Assembly (NCBI GenBank): GCA_027013265.1
Contig: JALUXQ010000023.1
Location: forward strand, 1 to 21,886
DNA: 21,886 nt
Reading direction: 5' to 3'
From: Campylobacteraceae bacterium
GTDB taxonomy: Bacteria; Campylobacterota; Campylobacteria; Campylobacterales; Sulfurospirillaceae
How positions within the stretch are numbered: the stretch's first letter is position 1; each line of letters starts with the position of its first letter. This document shows, piece after piece, positions 5,838 to 13,552 of the stretch. The notes under the pieces are model-generated. The model was given only the letters and a program-made list of their open reading frames with translations. It did not search any database and was not told where the DNA came from. Made by a program: the position numbers and the translations under genes.

Positions 5838-8540
5838 CTATAGTGTAGCTTTCTCTTCTACTTCTTTAAAGCTCTCTATAAAATCGCCCACTTTTATATC
5901 GTGATACCCCTCTATGCCTATACCACACTCATACCCTTTAGCAACCTCTTTTACATCATCTTTAAATCTCTTAAGCGAGGATACTGTACTCTCATAAATG
6001 ATGATACCATCTCTGATGAGTCTCACTTTTACTCCGCGGTTGATAGAGCCATCAGTTACGATACATCCTGCGATAGCTCCAAGTTTTGGCACCATAAATA
6101 CTTCTCTTACTTGTGCTTGACCTATATTTTCTTCTCTTATCACTGGGCTTAACATACCAGCTATCAAATCTTTTACATCATCAATCAAATCATATATAAC
6201 ATTGTAAGTTTTTATCTCAACCCCGCTACTTTTTGCTTTCTCTTTTACGCTACCTGTTGGGCGAACATTAAAACCTAAAATGATACTGTTTTCACTTGCA
6301 CTTGCCAATGCCACATCATTTTCTGTGATACCGCCGATACCAGAGCTTATAACATCTATCTTTGTCTCTTCTGTCTTGATTTTTTCTAGTGAGCCTTTTA
6401 TAGCCTCTAGTGAACCACCGACATCAGCTTTGATGATAACAGGAAGACTTTTTAGAGCACCCTCTGCAATCATAGAGCTTAAGTCATCAATAGTCACTTT
6501 TGTTGATTTTGACAACTCTCTTTGTCTTAGATACTCTGCTCTCTTCTTGGCATACTCTTTGGCGATTTTATCAGTCGCAACTTTGACTAACTTTTCACCA
6601 GCTAATGGAACGGAACTGAGACCAAGAATCACAGCAGGCTCTCCTGGTTTTGCCTCTTTTATAGGCTTACCATTTTCATCCATCAACGCTTTTATCTTTC
6701 CATATGCCACGCCAGCTACAACAGTATCTCCAACTCTTAGAGTTCCATTTTGAACAACAACAGTAGAGACTGTTCCTCTTCCTTTTTCTACTGAACTCTC
6801 TATGACTGTGGCTTTTGCGTCTTTATCTGGATTTGCTTTAAGCTCAAGTAGTTCTGCTTGAAGCAGTAAAACTTCTAGTAACTCTTCAATCCCTTCACCA
6901 GTTTTTGCACTTATGTGTACAAATTCATGCTCTCCGCCCCAATCAACTGAAGTTATTCCAATTTCAGCTAATTGTGATTTTACCAAATCAGGATTGGCTC
7001 CCTCTTTGTCCATCTTATTTACCGCAACAACAATAGGAACACCTGCAGCTTGCGAGTGCTCAATCGCCTCTTTTGTTTGAGGCATGACACCATCATCTGC
7101 TGCGACTACAACGATAACGATATCGGTAACCTCAGCCCCACGAGATCTCATCTCCGTAAATGCTTCATGACCTGGAGTATCTATAAATGTGACATTTTTT
7201 TCATTTTTTTCCACCATGTAGGCACCTACATGTTGGGTTATTCCACCAGCCTCACCTGAAGCTACTTTTGCATTTCTTATATAATCCAATAGGGATGTTT
7301 TACCGTGATCCACATGACCCATGATGGTTACAACTGGTGTTCTCTCTATAGCATCTTCGTCTTTTTCATCTTCATACTGTCTGACATAATCAAACTCTTC
7401 TTGCTCGTCTATCGTAGTTACTTTAAGCTCAAAAGAGTCAGCCAATATCTCTATCGCATCTTTATCTAAAAAGTCATTTTTAGTAACCATAACTCCTAGA
7501 GTAAAAAGCTCTTTTATAACTTCACCTAAAGGCTTGTTTATCTTTTGGGCAAATTCATATACTCTTATATCTTCTGGGATTTCTATGGAGCTGATTAGTG
7601 TTGTGTCTTTATCCTCTACTCTTCTTCGTCTTCTTTTTCTTGATTGTCTTTTGATTCCTTGGTTTAGAAAACTAGATTTTTTGGTCGTTTTCATCTTTGA
7701 AGGGTCGATTTTCTTTCTTGGTTGCTCTTTTACCTCAACTTTTACACTAAAATCTGGCAACACAACCATCTCTTCTTCTAGCTCAGTCGAAATATCTCTC
7801 ATTTGCAAATCAATATCTAGATTTATCTTTTGTGATTGACTGCCTTTGGATGAGGTTGTTTTTTTCGTCTTCTTTTTCTTTTTTGAGCCCTCCGACGGTG
7901 AGCCAAAGACAGACTCTAGGGTTGTTGATTTTTTTATACTGTTATAAGAGGCTTTTAGTGCTGATTTTACATCATCATTACTAAAAGATGATGTTTGCTG
8001 AACAGTTTTTTCAGGTTGGACTCTTCTTTTTTTCTTGACGATTACCAAACCTCTTCTTTTTCTGACATTTGCAGACAAACTTACCTTTTCTTCAACTTTT
8101 TTTAGCTTTTCTTCAATATTTGTCTCTTGAGTAGTTTGTACTGCTTCTGTTTTTGCTGTCGGCGCTACCTTTTTTGGTTCTTTTTGTCTCTTTGTATTCT
8201 CTTTGGCAACCTCTTGTGCTTCTGGTTTATCTTTAGCTTTAGGAGTCTCTTTTTTAGATGCTTTTTTTAGCTCTTTTTGCACCTCTCCTTTTTTTGGCTT
8301 AGATTTTTTTGGAGCCTCTTTTTGTACGGTCTCTTTTACAACCTCTAGGTTCTCTTTAGCTTTAGGAGTTTCACTCTTTTCACCTGTCAATATATAAGTC
8401 ACCAAACTCTCTGCGACTTCAGGAGTCACACCACTTGACGGTGCTTTTGCTTCAAGCCCCATCTCCAATGCTTTTTCCACAGTCTCTTTGCTGGTGATTC
8501 CTAACTCTTTTGCGATTTCGTGTATGCGGATTTTACCCAT
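5838..8540 (-). CDS. infB: Translation initiation factor IF-2
   Basis: A 900-residue IF-2, the GTPase that places initiator tRNA on the 30S subunit and promotes subunit joining. It begins MGKIRIHEIAKELG (first IF2-N domain), followed by a ~270-residue Lys/Glu-rich linker with a KKKKK run and an R-rich run, then a second IF2-N domain (EDIRVYEFAQKI, ~323-334). The G domain shows G1 GHVDHGKT (408-415), GGITQHVGA, G3 DTPGHEAF (454-461), G4 NKMD (508-511) and G5 SAK (544-546), then domains II to C2. The ATG at 8540 is chosen over an in-frame ATG at 8579: it starts the domain, has AAGGAG 10 nt upstream and overlaps ylxR by only 8 nt. The linker carries a duplicated ETPKAK motif. Confidence 0.97.
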   Translation of the reverse strand: MGKIRIHEIAKELGITSKETVEKALEMGLEAKAPSSGVTPEVAESLVTYILTGEKSETPKAKENLEVVKETVQKEAPKKSKPKKGEVQKELKKASKKETPKAKDKPEAQEVAKENTKRQKEPKKVAPTAKTEAVQTTQETNIEEKLKKVEEKVSLSANVRKRRGLVIVKKKRRVQPEKTVQQTSSFSNDDVKSALKASYNSIKKSTTLESVFGSPSEGSKKKKKTKKTTSSKGSQSQKINLDIDLQMRDISTELEEEMVVLPDFSVKVEVKEQPRKKIDPSKMKTTKKSSFLNQGIKRQSRKRRRRRVEDKDTTLISSIEIPEDIRVYEFAQKINKPLGEVIKELFTLGVMVTKNDFLDKDAIEILADSFELKVTTIDEQEEFDYVRQYEDEKDEDAIERTPVVTIMGHVDHGKTSLLDYIRNAKVASGEAGGITQHVGAYMVEKNEKNVTFIDTPGHEAFTEMRSRGAEVTDIVIVVVAADDGVMPQTKEAIEHSQAAGVPIVVAVNKMDKEGANPDLVKSQLAEIGITSVDWGGEHEFVHISAKTGEGIEELLEVLLLQAELLELKANPDKDAKATVIESSVEKGRGTVSTVVVQNGTLRVGDTVVAGVAYGKIKALMDENGKPIKEAKPGEPAVILGLSSVPLAGEKLVKVATDKIAKEYAKKRAEYLRQRELSKSTKVTIDDLSSMIAEGALKSLPVIIKADVGGSLEAIKGSLEKIKTEETKIDVISSGIGGITENDVALASASENSIILGFNVRPTGSVKEKAKSSGVEIKTYNVIYDLIDDVKDLIAGMLSPVIREENIGQAQVREVFMVPKLGAIAGCIVTDGSINRGVKVRLIRDGIIIYESTVSSLKRFKDDVKEVAKGYECGIGIEGYHDIKVGDFIESFKEVEEKATL

Positions 8541-8820
8541 TCGTACATAACTCCTTAAGTATTTTACCAAATTCTTCAATATTTTTAGATTTTATTCTAA
8601 ATTTGTTTATCAGTATCTTTTTTATCTTTTTTTCACTATTTTTTATACATCTTTGACACATATAAAAACTTCTGCCCAACTTTTCATATTTTACAATTTC
8701 TCCATCTTTTGCTTGAAATCTATGTAAAATTTGTTGTGAAAATCTTCCTTGGCATATAACACACATGCGTGTAGGCTCTTTTGAACCTTGTATTGTATCA
8801 GAATTTAACTGTTTTTTCAC
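8533..8820 (-). CDS. ylxR: YlxR/DUF448 family RNA-binding protein
   Basis: A 95-residue DUF448 (YlxR) protein, the small basic presumed RNA-binding protein commonly encoded just before infB. Seen directly: PTRMCVIC (C20, C23), the LHRFQ segment, LGRSFYMCQRC (C55, C58), and a Lys-rich C-terminal helix. The pairs CVIC and CQRC could form a four-Cys metal site, though structurally known members need not bind metal (inference). The start is GTG at 8820-8818, 4 nt after the thrB stop. The end overlaps infB by 8 nt and contains infB's Shine-Dalgarno, so the two are probably coupled. Confidence 0.88.
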   Translation of the reverse strand: MKKQLNSDTIQGSKEPTRMCVICQGRFSQQILHRFQAKDGEIVKYEKLGRSFYMCQRCIKNSEKKIKKILINKFRIKSKNIEEFGKILKELCTNG

Positions 8821-8824
8821 TTAC

Positions 8825-9709
8825 TCACTCTTTTTCTATGACATAACCGCTATTGTCCAACATAAATGTCTCAACTCTAAAAGCATCAAATTTGTCTCGT
8901 AGAAGGTTTTGGATTTTTTGTGCATCTTTTTCAAAACACAGAGTAAAAAATGACGAGCCACTTCCTGAAAGTGTGCTCATCAAAGCTCCATTGTCAAGTG
9001 CGATCTTTTGCACCATTTTCAACTCTGGCATAGCTTTCATTCTCCTGTCTTGATGCAGGCAATCTTCTGAAGCTACTCTTAACAAGTCCCACTTTTCACT
9101 AAAAAAAGCAGAGCTTAAAAGTGAAGCCCTTGAGATATTGTGAACTACGCACTCCATAGAGAAGTGTTTGCTTAATTGTGTTCTTGATTTTGCTGTTGAC
9201 ATTGGTGTATCTGGTATAACCATGACTGCTCTTAAGCTGTCTGGAATCTCTTTTTTTAATGTATATACTTCTGCATTTTCTACTACTGATGAGACAAATC
9301 CACCATACACAGCTGGTGCAATATTGTCTGGATGAGGTTCATAAAAAAGCGCACGGTTTAATACAATCTTTTTACTCGCTTTTATATCAGCCATCTCATA
9401 AGCACTTGCAATTGCACTTACAATCACTGCTGAACTACTCCCTAGGCCCCTAGAAAAAGGTATGTGATTTACAAATTCAAATCTAAATGTATCTTTTTTG
9501 TTTGCCAATTCTCTATAAATATCATTAAAAATCGATACAAAAAGATTGTTTTTTTTAAGCCTCTTGTTTGTTGCTCCCTCGTTTTTAATTGAGATACTAT
9601 TGTAAGATGATCTCTTTATATGCACCTCATTATATAGACCGATTGCCAACCCTAAAGAGTCAAAACCAGGACCTAAATTTGCACTGGTTGCTGGGACTTT
9701 AATTATCAC
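8825..9709 (-). CDS. thrB: Homoserine kinase
   Basis: A 294-residue GHMP-family kinase that phosphorylates homoserine on the way to threonine. Motif 1 is VPATSANLGPGFDSLG at 5-20, the ATP-binding motif 2 is GLGSSSA at 88-94, EPHPDNIAPAVYGG (~128-141) is homoserine-kinase specific, and motif 3 is STLSGSGSSFF near residue 243. The start is GTG at 9709-9707, preceded by AAGGAG at 5 nt; an ATG two bases upstream is out of frame and closes at once (ATG TGA). It sits between the TsaB-like gene and ylxR, as in Campylobacter. Together with asd in this window it serves the aspartate-family pathway. Confidence 0.95.
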   Translation of the reverse strand: MIIKVPATSANLGPGFDSLGLAIGLYNEVHIKRSSYNSISIKNEGATNKRLKKNNLFVSIFNDIYRELANKKDTFRFEFVNHIPFSRGLGSSSAVIVSAIASAYEMADIKASKKIVLNRALFYEPHPDNIAPAVYGGFVSSVVENAEVYTLKKEIPDSLRAVMVIPDTPMSTAKSRTQLSKHFSMECVVHNISRASLLSSAFFSEKWDLLRVASEDCLHQDRRMKAMPELKMVQKIALDNGALMSTLSGSGSSFFTLCFEKDAQKIQNLLRDKFDAFRVETFMLDNSGYVIEKE

Positions 9710-9718
9710 ATTTTCTCC

Positions 9719-10156
9719 TTATACTGCTGGTAAGATATAGAGTGGATCACAGTTTTTAGAAAAACTCTCTTTCTCTAAAAAATTAGGCAAACTAAATGTC
9801 TGTTTATACTCTTCTTTTGTAGTTTTCGTTAGAATCTTACCATCTTTTTTTACAAAATAGACTCTCTTAAGTGCTCTTATAGGACAATTATCATTAAACA
9901 AAAACCCATCACTTGCAAACATCTCTATCCCAAGAGTGATACTAAGTGTTTTTAGAAATATATAGGTCACTTTGATAGCCATAAAACTGCCTGGTCCATT
10001 TGCAAAATATATGCTGTTTATCTGATAATTTTGGATAATATCGTCAAAGACTAGAGGCAAGGCATCGCTGGTTTGCTCATTTTTAACATAACTCTTTATA
10101 AGCTCATTATCCCTATATATGCCCACCAATAGCGGTGATGAAAGAGCTATCACCAA
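9719..10156 (-). CDS. tsaB: Short TsaB-like protein (tRNA t6A biosynthesis, N-terminal half only)
   Basis: A 145-residue protein resembling the N-terminal half of TsaB (YeaZ), the dimerisation partner of TsaD in making t6A37 on tRNA. The ASKHA-fold start (ALSSPLLVGIY) and the signature NGPGSF at 53-58, followed by a helix ending LKTLS, are seen. It is much shorter than Escherichia coli TsaB (about 230 residues) and lacks most of the second domain; short versions at this locus appear normal for Campylobacterota. Start is uncertain: TTG at 10156 or GTG at 10153 have no good Shine-Dalgarno. An ATA at 10171-10169 would overlap the lpxC stop (ATAA), have AAAAGG upstream, and restore a family-like MKIDVLVIALSS N-terminus. 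Confidence 0.6.
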   Translation of the reverse strand: MVIALSSPLLVGIYRDNELIKSYVKNEQTSDALPLVFDDIIQNYQINSIYFANGPGSFMAIKVTYIFLKTLSITLGIEMFASDGFLFNDNCPIRALKRVYFVKKDGKILTKTTKEEYKQTFSLPNFLEKESFSKNCDPLYILPAV

Positions 10157-10167
10157 AACATCAATTT

Positions 10168-11052
10168 TTATGCAAAAGCCTTTTGTGACTCAAAAGATTT
10201 CTCTTTGGCAATCGTTTTGATTTCATAATTTTTAGGGTCTTTCAGTATCTCTTTGGTGAGCTTATGGTTCAGGCTATGGCTTCCCGCAAATGATTTATAG
10301 TCCCCTATAACCATGGCTCCTAAAAGTGATAAATCACCTATGGCATCTAAGATTTTGTGCCTTACAAATTCATCTTTATAACGCAGTCCTTCTGGATTTA
10401 AGATTTTGTTATCATCGAGCACAACTGCATTTTCTAATGATCCACCAAGCGCCAAGCCTCTACTTCTTAGGTATTGAACATCTTTCAAAAAACCAAAAGT
10501 TCTAGCACGCGAAATCTCCTCTATGAAGCTCTGTTTACTGTATTCAAATTTATATTTTTCTGTGCCAATGACTGGATGATCAAAATCTATAGTAAAGTCA
10601 TAGGTCGGCTTTGAAGATGGAGTGACTTTTGCATACTTATCTCCATCACGCACTTCAACTTCTCTTTTTATTATCAAAAATGACCTATTTTCATCTAGCA
10701 CTCTTTTGCCAGCTTCATCTAAAAGCATACAGAAACTTGCACTACTCCCATCCATTACCGGAACCTCAGAGCTATCAACTGTAATTCTTAGATTGTCTAT
10801 TCCATAAGAGTAAACAGCAGATAGAAGATGCTCGATAGTTGAGATATAGTATTCACTGTTCCCGATTACGGTTGCCATTTGTGTATTTACTACATTCTCA
10901 GGCGATGCTTTTACACTCATACCTACATCACTTCTACAAAAAAGTATGCCTGTATTTGACTCCATAGGCTCAAGTATTATCTTGACTGGCTCACCCTTAT
11001 GAAGTCCGATACCTACACTTTCAACTCTATCTCTTATCGTAGTCTGTTTGAT
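10168..11052 (-). CDS. lpxC: UDP-3-O-acyl-N-acetylglucosamine deacetylase LpxC (probable ATC start)
   Basis: LpxC is the zinc enzyme of the committed step of lipid A synthesis. Read from an ATC codon at 11052-11050 it has 294 residues, matching Helicobacter and Campylobacter LpxC. Zinc ligands are H75 (TIEHLLSA), H232 and D236 (RHKILDAIGDL), with the catalytic H259 (AGSH). The first ATG in the frame (10965-10963) would remove residues 1-29, including the conserved GIGLHKG (14-20) and an early beta strand. No ATG, GTG or TTG lies between it and the in-frame TAA at 11064-11062. AAGGA at 11063-11059 sits 6 nt before ATC, exactly where orthologues have Met (M-KQTTI; here I-KQTTI). So either ATC is used as start or there is a sequence error. 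Confidence 0.9.
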   Translation of the reverse strand: MKQTTIRDRVESVGIGLHKGEPVKIILEPMESNTGILFCRSDVGMSVKASPENVVNTQMATVIGNSEYYISTIEHLLSAVYSYGIDNLRITVDSSEVPVMDGSSASFCMLLDEAGKRVLDENRSFLIIKREVEVRDGDKYAKVTPSSKPTYDFTIDFDHPVIGTEKYKFEYSKQSFIEEISRARTFGFLKDVQYLRSRGLALGGSLENAVVLDDNKILNPEGLRYKDEFVRHKILDAIGDLSLLGAMVIGDYKSFAGSHSLNHKLTKEILKDPKNYEIKTIAKEKSFESQKAFA

Positions 11053-11058
11053 ACTATA

Positions 11059-11063
11059 TCCTT
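11059..11063 (-). promoter_or_regulatory. Ribosome binding site placing the lpxC start at ATC
   Basis: AAGGA on the minus strand, followed by the 6-nt spacer TATAGT and the ATC codon at 11052-11050. Its first two bases are part of the TAA that ends the upstream 5-codon frame. No other Shine-Dalgarno fits the conserved N-terminus. Confidence 0.65.
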
Positions 11064-11079
11064 AAACCTTTAAAAACAT
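11062..11079 (-). other. In-frame 5-codon upstream ORF in the lpxC leader
   Basis: ATG TTT TTA AAG GTT TAA (MFLKV-stop) lies in the same frame as lpxC, ending 9 nt before the proposed ATC start. It has no convincing Shine-Dalgarno of its own. It could be a chance ATG, a leader ORF permitting termination-reinitiation, or the trace of a former longer N-terminus closed by a stop. Confidence 0.3.
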
Positions 11080-11087
11080 ACTGTTTC

Positions 11088-11129
11088 AAAGCAAAAATAA
11101 TTCCTAAAATTATACTGTATTTTTGCTTT
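11088..11129. promoter_or_regulatory. 12-bp perfect inverted repeat around a TATAAT box upstream of lpxC
   Basis: AAAGCAAAAATA at 11088-11099 and TATTTTTGCTTT at 11118-11129 are perfect inverted copies separated by 18 nt. The spacer holds, on the minus strand, a perfect TATAAT at 11114-11109. One arm reaches the last base of the M23 peptidase stop codon. It could be an operator flanking an internal lpxC promoter, or an AU-rich hairpin terminating or attenuating transcription from the upstream genes. If TATAAT is used, the lpxC leader is about 50 nt. Confidence 0.45.
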
Positions 11130-12511
11130 TATTTTCTATCTATCAGCTTTTTAGATGATTTGACGATATCAAATATATTTGTTTTCATCCATGATTTATC
11201 CATCCACTCTTCTGGTCTCACCTCAACACCTTGCACTAAAACTCCAAAGTGAAGATGATCCCCTAGTGCAAGACCAGTGGCTCCCGTGTTTGCTATCGCT
11301 TGGTCTTTTTTTACAATATCTCCAACATTAACCAAAAAGCTTGAACTATGTCCATATAGAGTATAAAGCCCTAGCCCATGATACATAATCAAATTATTTC
11401 CATATATGCCATTCATATCTGCATACACTATCGTTCCGCTATTTTGTGTTCTGATTTTAGCTCCTGCGATGCTAGCCAAGTCTAGCCCTAAATGGTATGC
11501 AGAGCTTATCTGGTTTTCACCATAACTATAAAAACGATGATCTCCAAAACTAGCAACTGCTGCTCCATTTTTGAGTGGATAAAATCTGTTTTGATAAAAA
11601 TCACTAATCATAAAATTATCTGTTTTGGTAGTCATTTTTTCTATCAAATCTTCATTTTTCTTTCTTAGCTCTTCATTTACATATTTGAATTTTTCTATCT
11701 TTGTAGCGCTACTTAAACTAGGTTTGGTTTGTTCAACCAAATCACTAATCTTCCCATCCAGGAAATTATCTTTGAGCTTTATGTTAGAAATTCTATATTT
11801 TTTATTCATCAAATATAGTCTGACTGGCACTTTGCTCATATTTCCTGCGTCATCGGTTGCCACGATATAAGCCCTGAACTTTTTTTGTTCAACTGGCCAA
11901 GCTATAAGTGATATATAGTATCCACTCTTGTAAAATGGTGTCGGATAGTATTTTTTACCAAAATTTGTGCTGATATACAACTCTTTTAGATTTGCGTCTG
12001 TTGCCTTAAATATCACAACCGCAGCTCCACCCTTTATAATTTTATATGAATTATTTACCACAAAAAGCTCTGGTCTTCTTCTATCTATCTTTATCTTGAC
12101 TGTTTTTGTTGTACTATTTCCTGATAGTAAGTTCCACTTGCTGCTATCAGTTACTTCTATGCTGAGTTGAAAAATCTTCTTTGTACTAACAAAGCCTGTT
12201 CTTGGAAATGTGATCTCTATTTTCTGTTTTTTTGCTATTTTTGTATATACTTTTTTAAGCAGCAATACGCTGTTCTTTCCATCGCTCAATGTGATTCTAA
12301 CAAATTTTATACCGCTGTCATCGCTTAGATTTAGCTTAAGAGGTTTCTTTAAATTCCAGTTTATAACACTTTTCATCCCGATTTTTGGAGGATTTCTTTC
12401 AAACATAGATGAGCTATAGATAAAACCTAGTGCTGCTATGATTATTATCAGTAAAATAGAGATAATGATACCAGATGAGCCAACTCTTTTTGTTTTTTTA
12501 AACTTGTTCAT
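11129..12511 (-). CDS. Membrane-anchored M23 (LytM) peptidoglycan endopeptidase
   Basis: A 460-residue protein with a basic N-terminus, one membrane segment at ~14-33 and a long periplasmic part. The C-terminal M23 domain has a complete zinc site: H340 and D344 (HLGLD), H388 (YGHSS) and HLH at 419-421 in GDHLHFG. Such enzymes cut peptidoglycan cross-links; relatives in Campylobacterota (the Csd/Pgp group) set cell shape, but whether this one does is inference. The middle (~40-300) contains predicted beta-rich segments without a family I can name, perhaps regulatory or positioning. ATG follows AAGGAAT, which overlaps the end of the DHH gene (2-nt gap). An M23 gene directly before lpxC is also found in Campylobacter jejuni, which puts wall and lipid A synthesis side by side. 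Confidence 0.88.
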   Translation of the reverse strand: MNKFKKTKRVGSSGIIISILLIIIIAALGFIYSSSMFERNPPKIGMKSVINWNLKKPLKLNLSDDSGIKFVRITLSDGKNSVLLLKKVYTKIAKKQKIEITFPRTGFVSTKKIFQLSIEVTDSSKWNLLSGNSTTKTVKIKIDRRRPELFVVNNSYKIIKGGAAVVIFKATDANLKELYISTNFGKKYYPTPFYKSGYYISLIAWPVEQKKFRAYIVATDDAGNMSKVPVRLYLMNKKYRISNIKLKDNFLDGKISDLVEQTKPSLSSATKIEKFKYVNEELRKKNEDLIEKMTTKTDNFMISDFYQNRFYPLKNGAAVASFGDHRFYSYGENQISSAYHLGLDLASIAGAKIRTQNSGTIVYADMNGIYGNNLIMYHGLGLYTLYGHSSSFLVNVGDIVKKDQAIANTGATGLALGDHLHFGVLVQGVEVRPEEWMDKSWMKTNIFDIVKSSKKLIDRK

Positions 12512-12513
12512 TT

Positions 12514-13452
12514 TTATATATTCCTTAATTTTTTTAATATTTTATCTTTTACTTCTTTTAAATCACCATGTCCAACTTCAAAACCAGCTGCATTTTTATG
12601 ACCTCCGCCATCAAAATAGTTAGCTAAAGGGGTGACATCAAAGTCATCTTTGCTTCTTAGTGAAATTTTAAAACTACCGCTTTTTTCTTCTAAAATCATC
12701 ACAGCAACTCTAACATTTACCATATCCCTTAGGATATTTATGATGTTTTTTGTATCAAATCTTTTAGCACCAGTACTAAGTAGTATTTGAGTACTTATAT
12801 AAACAAAAGCAACTTTTGCTTCAAAATATAGTTCAAAATTACTCAAAACAAACCCTAGCAATCTCATCTTTGCCAAAGAGTTTCTACTCTTTAAAAAAGT
12901 AGCGATTTGAGTGGGATTTGCACCAAACTCTACCAGCGTAGCAACATCTTCAAATGTTTTTTGTGTCAAATTTGAATAAGAAAAAAAACCACTGTCTTCG
13001 ACTACTGTCGTATATAAACAAGTAGCACTCTGCTTTGAAATCTTAACACGGTTTTGAACTAGCAAGTCATACACCACCATACCAGCACTTACTCTTTGAA
13101 TATCCACTATGTTTATATCGCCAAAATTCTGATTTGTAAAATGGTGGTCTATATTGATAAGCACATAATCACCCCTATCAATCTTCAATCTATCAAAACT
13201 GCCACAATCACAGCTGACCACCAAATCAAAAAAATTTGGGACTCTATTTTTTATTTTGTCAATATTAGGCAGAAAATCAAACTTGTTAGGCAACTCTTTT
13301 GTAAAATTATATAGTGAAACTTTACGATTTAACCTTTTTATAACATCATAAAGAGCTAACACGCTACCTAGCGTATCACCATCGGGATTGGCATGTGAGA
13401 CCAGCAATACATGTTTTGCATTTACTATCTTTGACCAAGCCTTTTTGTACAT
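12514..13452 (-). CDS. DHH/DHHA1 phosphoesterase (NrnA-like)
   Basis: A 312-residue DHH-superfamily phosphoesterase. Motif I is SHANPDGDTLGS (H20, D24, D26), motif II CDCGS (D82), motif III IDHH (102-104) and the DHHA1 substrate-binding motif GGGHKNAAGF at ~282-291. The length and motif set match NrnA-type enzymes, which degrade short RNA oligomers and/or 3',5'-phosphoadenosine phosphate or cyclic dinucleotide products; the exact substrate cannot be told from sequence. ATG is preceded by AAAGG. It is the first gene of the long run that continues with the M23 peptidase (2-nt gap) and lpxC. Confidence 0.88.
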   Translation of the reverse strand: MYKKAWSKIVNAKHVLLVSHANPDGDTLGSVLALYDVIKRLNRKVSLYNFTKELPNKFDFLPNIDKIKNRVPNFFDLVVSCDCGSFDRLKIDRGDYVLINIDHHFTNQNFGDINIVDIQRVSAGMVVYDLLVQNRVKISKQSATCLYTTVVEDSGFFSYSNLTQKTFEDVATLVEFGANPTQIATFLKSRNSLAKMRLLGFVLSNFELYFEAKVAFVYISTQILLSTGAKRFDTKNIINILRDMVNVRVAVMILEEKSGSFKISLRSKDDFDVTPLANYFDGGGHKNAAGFEVGHGDLKEVKDKILKKLRNI

Positions 13453-13484
13453 ACTCTGCCTTTATTGCTCAACTAAACAATAGA

Positions 13485-13490
13485 ATTATA
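13485..13490 (-). promoter_or_regulatory. -10 box for the DHH phosphoesterase-led operon
   Basis: A perfect TATAAT on the minus strand in the 100-nt gap upstream of the DHH gene, giving a leader of roughly 25 nt before the ATG. A clear -35 is not seen, which is usual for this phylum. Confidence 0.5.
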
Positions 13491-13552
13491 TCTATTAAGC
13501 TATGAAAAGTTCATTAAGTAGAGCAAATTTTACTGTCATAGTAGAAGTCAAG

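Noticed and set aside
8230..8369. 17-bp direct repeat (TCTTTAGCTTTAGGAGT at 8230-8246 and 8353-8369)
   Set aside because: It lies inside the low-complexity IF-2 linker and encodes the duplicated TPKAK motif 41 codons apart; ordinary linker expansion, not a mobile or regulatory repeat.
8541..8579. Upstream ATG for infB at 8579
   Set aside because: It adds 13 residues encoded inside ylxR and unlike any IF-2 N-terminus; the ATG at 8540 starts the IF2-N domain and has AAGGAG.
11062..11079. Stop-codon readthrough joining MFLKV to LpxC
   Set aside because: There is no readthrough signal, and orthologues align their first Met to the ATC codon, so an extra N-terminus is not needed.
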